The notes under the pieces: model-generated
What the model was told of the DNA's origin: nothing
The model's database searches: none
The model's input: the letters and a program-made list of their open reading frames with translations, nothing else
Source: Methylophilaceae bacterium UBA7525
GTDB taxonomy: Bacteria; Pseudomonadota; Gammaproteobacteria; Burkholderiales; Methylophilaceae
NCBI GenBank assembly: GCA_002479405.1
Contig: DLMX01000076.1
Span: 590 to 8,744 of the forward strand
Length of the DNA stretch: 8,155 bases
Reading direction: 5' to 3'
Made by a program: the position numbers and the translations under genes
Shown: positions 6,041-8,155 of the stretch, in pieces
Numbering within the stretch: position 1 is the stretch's first letter
Layout: each line of letters starts with the position of its first letter

Positions 6041-6067
6041 GGTTTCAGGTAGATTGCTTTGAAACCA
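6040..6067. repeat. 8-bp inverted repeat straddling the predicted htpG transcription start
   Basis: TGGTTTCA (6040-6047) is perfectly complementary to TGAAACCA (6060-6067), with a 12-base spacer. The right arm runs into the Shine-Dalgarno AGGAGA (6067-6072). From the sigma-32 promoter the left arm would be mostly untranscribed, suggesting a DNA operator. From any upstream start it would form an RNA hairpin next to the ribosome binding site. It is not the CIRCE sequence. Confidence 0.5.
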
Positions 6068-6079
6068 GGAGAACCATTT

Positions 6080-7966
6080 ATGACCGAAAAAACCATGAAT
6101 AAAGAAACGCTTGGCTTCCAGGCCGAGGTAAAGCAACTGCTGCACCTGATGATTCACTCGCTCTACAGCAACAAGGAAATAGTCCTGCGCGAGTTGATCT
6201 CGAATGCTTCGGATGCCGCCGACAAGCTGCGCTTTGAGGCGCTGGCCAATAACAACCTGTATGAAAACGACAGCGAGTTGAAGATTCGTGTGTCTTTTGA
6301 CAAGGCTGCACGTACCGTGACCATCTCGGATAACGGTATCGGTATGAGCCGTCAGGAAGTGATCGACAATATCGGTACCATCGCCAAATCCGGTACACGT
6401 GAATTTTTCAATGCCTTGAGCGGCGACCAGGTCAAGGATGCGAACCTGATCGGTCAGTTCGGTGTGGGTTTTTATTCCGCTTTCATCATCGCCGACAAGG
6501 TCACGCTGGTCACCCGTCGGGCCGGCAATAATGAAGCCGTGCAGTGGGAATCGGCCGGCGAAGGTGATTACACGCTGTCGGTCGCTGACAAGGCGACACG
6601 AGGCACCGATATCATCCTGCATCTGCGCGAAGGCGAGGACGAGTTCCTCAACGACTGGAAACTGAAGACCATCATCCGCAAGTATTCCGACCACATCACA
6701 CTGCCTATCGTCATGAAGAAGTCCGAATGGAAGGACGGCGAGCAAGTGCCGACTGATGAGGATGAAGTGGTGAACAAAGCCTCGGCATTGTGGGCTCGCA
6801 GCAAGAACGAGATTGCGGAAGAGGATTACAAGGAATTCTACAAGCACGTTTCCCATGACTTCGAGGATCCGCTGACCTGGAGTCACAATCGCGTGGAAGG
6901 CAAGCAGGAATACATTTCACTGCTCTATATCCCGACCAAGGCGCCGTTCGATCTGTACGATCGCGAGCGCCGTCACGGTATCAAACTGTACGTGAAGCGT
7001 GTCTTCATCATGGAGGACGCCGAGAAGCTGATGCCGCAATACCTGCGCTTCGTCCGCGGCGTCATCGACAGCGCCGACCTGCCTTTGAACGTGTCGCGCG
7101 AGATCTTGCAGCACAGCAAGGATATCGATGCCATCAAGGCGGGCTCGGTGAAGAAGGTGCTGGGCCTGCTGGAGGATCTGGCGGAAAACCAGCCAGAGCA
7201 GTACAGCAAGTTCTGGAACGAGTTCGGCCGTGTGCTGAAAGAAGGGCCGGGCGAGGATTTCAGCAACAAGGACAAGATCGCCGGACTGCTGCGCTTTGCC
7301 TCCACACACCTCGATACCGAGGAGCAGGTGGTCTCGCTGAAGACCTATATCGAGCGCATGAAGGAAGGCCAGGACAAGATCTACTACATTACCGCCGACA
7401 GCTTCGCCGCTGCGAAACACAGTCCGCATCTGGAGATCTTCCGCAAGAAGGGCATCGAGGTGCTGCTGCTTTCTGACCGCGTCGATGAATGGATGCTGGG
7501 CAGCCTGAGCGAGTTTGACGGCAAGCCATTGCAATCCGTCGCCAAGGGTGATCTGGATCTGGGCAAGCTGGAAGACGAGGCCGAGAAGGAGCAGCAGAAA
7601 AAGGTCGAGGACGAGTACAAGTCACTGGTCGAGAAGATTCAGGCGACGCTGGGTGACAGAGTGAAAGAGGTGCGCGTGACGCATCGCCTGACCGATTCGC
7701 CGGCCTGTCTGGTGGCGGGCGAACATGATCTGTCCGGCAACCTGGAACGCTTGCTGAAAGCAGCCGGTCAGAAGACGCCGGACTCCAAGCCGGTACTGGA
7801 GATCAATCCGGGCCACCGTTTGCTGGAACTGCTGAAGCAGGAGAATGAAGGCGCGCGCTTCGACGATCTGGCGCATGTGCTGTTCGATCAGGCCTTGCTG
7901 GCCGAGGGCGGTCAACTCGAAGACCCGGCCAGTTTCGTCAAGCGTATGAACAGCTTGCTGGCGTAG
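6080..7966 (+). CDS. htpG: Molecular chaperone HtpG (bacterial Hsp90)
   Basis: HtpG is the cytosolic ATP-dependent Hsp90 dimer that remodels client proteins, often with DnaK. The 628-residue product matches the E. coli length (624). The N-terminal GHKL ATPase domain shows Glu38 and Asn42 in ELISNASDAADKLRF, Asp84 in SDNGIGM, the lid segment GTIAKSGT (99-106), and GQFGVGFYSAF (125-135). The middle domain carries the catalytic-loop Arg340 in LPLNVSREILQ (E. coli Arg336). The C-terminal dimerisation domain ends in PASFVKRMNSLLA. ATG 6080 is chosen over an in-frame TTG at 6059 because AGGAGA (6067-6072) stands seven bases before it and the family N terminus fits. It is a single-gene unit: a sigma-32-type promoter precedes it and an intrinsic terminator follows. 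Confidence 0.98.
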   Translation: MTEKTMNKETLGFQAEVKQLLHLMIHSLYSNKEIVLRELISNASDAADKLRFEALANNNLYENDSELKIRVSFDKAARTVTISDNGIGMSRQEVIDNIGTIAKSGTREFFNALSGDQVKDANLIGQFGVGFYSAFIIADKVTLVTRRAGNNEAVQWESAGEGDYTLSVADKATRGTDIILHLREGEDEFLNDWKLKTIIRKYSDHITLPIVMKKSEWKDGEQVPTDEDEVVNKASALWARSKNEIAEEDYKEFYKHVSHDFEDPLTWSHNRVEGKQEYISLLYIPTKAPFDLYDRERRHGIKLYVKRVFIMEDAEKLMPQYLRFVRGVIDSADLPLNVSREILQHSKDIDAIKAGSVKKVLGLLEDLAENQPEQYSKFWNEFGRVLKEGPGEDFSNKDKIAGLLRFASTHLDTEEQVVSLKTYIERMKEGQDKIYYITADSFAAAKHSPHLEIFRKKGIEVLLLSDRVDEWMLGSLSEFDGKPLQSVAKGDLDLGKLEDEAEKEQQKKVEDEYKSLVEKIQATLGDRVKEVRVTHRLTDSPACLVAGEHDLSGNLERLLKAAGQKTPDSKPVLEINPGHRLLELLKQENEGARFDDLAHVLFDQALLAEGGQLEDPASFVKRMNSLLA

Positions 7967-7994
7967 CACAGTTATTCGCCGGATTTGTTGTATG

Positions 7995-8027
7995 AAACCC
8001 CGCTTACCTCAGGTAGCGGGGTTTTTT
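7995..8027 (+). terminator. Intrinsic terminator of htpG
   Basis: AAACCCCGCT (7995-8004) pairs with AGCGGGGTTT (8015-8024). Inside it, one T bulge is followed by an ACC/GGT extension closing a TCA loop. The stem runs into a T6 tract (8022-8027). This GC-rich stem with a following U-run sits 29 bp after the htpG stop. Confidence 0.92.
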
Positions 8028-8031
8028 ATTG

Positions 8032-8060
8032 TTGACATAATAAATGAGAATCATTATCAT
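8032..8060 (+). promoter_or_regulatory. Sigma-70 promoter overlapped by a Fur box
   Basis: A perfect TTGACA (-35, 8032-8037), a 17-bp spacer and TATCAT (-10, 8055-8060) form a strong promoter with a start near 8067. Positions 8045-8059 read TGAGAATCATTATCA, matching 14 of 15 bases of the Fur 7-1-7 motif TGATAATNATTATCA. The box covers the spacer end and the -10, so iron-loaded Fur would block RNA polymerase. The downstream gene should therefore be repressed in iron-rich conditions. Confidence 0.88.
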
Positions 8061-8087
8061 TTAATTAATGAACGATAAGGTAGATGT

Positions 8088-8155
8088 ATGAAACCGTATC
8101 CCGAAGCCCAATACGACCCGGACCTGCCTGACGCCAAGGCGGTCATGGCATCGCT
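8088..8155 (+). CDS. Fur-controlled protein of unknown function (3' end outside window)
   Basis: Only 22 full codons are visible, beginning MKPYPEAQYDPDLPDAK and then AVMAS; the frame is open to the right edge. The ATG at 8088 has AAGG (8077-8080) seven bases upstream, and the other nearby ATG at 8084 closes within 16 codons. The visible part is acidic and proline-rich, with no signal peptide or recognised motif, so I do not name it. Its only functional clue is the Fur-box promoter, which suggests a role in iron uptake or in the response to iron limitation. Confidence 0.7.
   Translation, partial: MKPYPEAQYDPDLPDAKAVMAS

Noticed and set aside
6035..6886. Minus-strand open frame of 283 codons across the 5' part of htpG
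   Set aside because: It is antisense to the highly conserved HtpG ATPase domain and has no family features of its own.

Overview
The window reads as ordinary chromosome of a Gram-negative proteobacterium, most likely a betaproteobacterium. The reasons are the era–recO–pdxJ–acpS order, an outer-membrane lipid A palmitoyltransferase (PagP), a sigma-32-type promoter in front of htpG and a classical Fur box. An environmental Nitrosomonadales/Gallionellales-type lineage would fit, but this is inference from gene order and general sequence character, not from a search. No rRNA, tRNA, CRISPR array, transposase or phage gene was seen.

Layout, left half. Positions 1-223 hold the 3' end of era (KH domain). 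A convergent pagP (234-797, minus) comes next, wedged between era and recO, which are often adjacent in related genomes. From 908 to 3530 there is a compact plus-strand operon, recO–pdxJ–acpS–tcdA: two 4-bp ATGA start/stop overlaps, then a 3-bp gap. It covers recombinational repair, the last step of pyridoxine 5'-phosphate synthesis, acyl-carrier-protein activation and tRNA ct6A formation. Convergent to it is a small exported protein with a carboxypeptidase-regulatory-like beta domain (3561-4040, minus). A hairpin-rich intergenic stretch of about 210 bp follows.

Layout, right half. A large minus-strand gene (4255-5886) encodes an unusual fusion: about eight TPR repeats followed by a probable 2-oxoglutarate/Fe(II) dioxygenase domain. 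It is divergent from htpG (6080-7966, plus). The intergenic region between them is the densest regulatory stretch in the window. It holds four TGTAA repeats at an exact 11-bp period overlapping a sigma-70-type promoter for the TPR gene, a sigma-32-type promoter for htpG, and an 8-bp inverted repeat that straddles the predicted htpG transcription start and abuts its ribosome binding site. After htpG comes a strong intrinsic terminator. A Fur-box-overlapped promoter then drives a gene that runs off the right edge.

The genes fall into housekeeping (era, recO, pdxJ, acpS, tcdA), envelope (pagP, the exported beta-domain protein) and stress or iron response (htpG, the TPR-oxygenase, the Fur-controlled gene). 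The most novel material is the TPR-oxygenase with its helically phased operator array. No complete new defence or mobile system was found.
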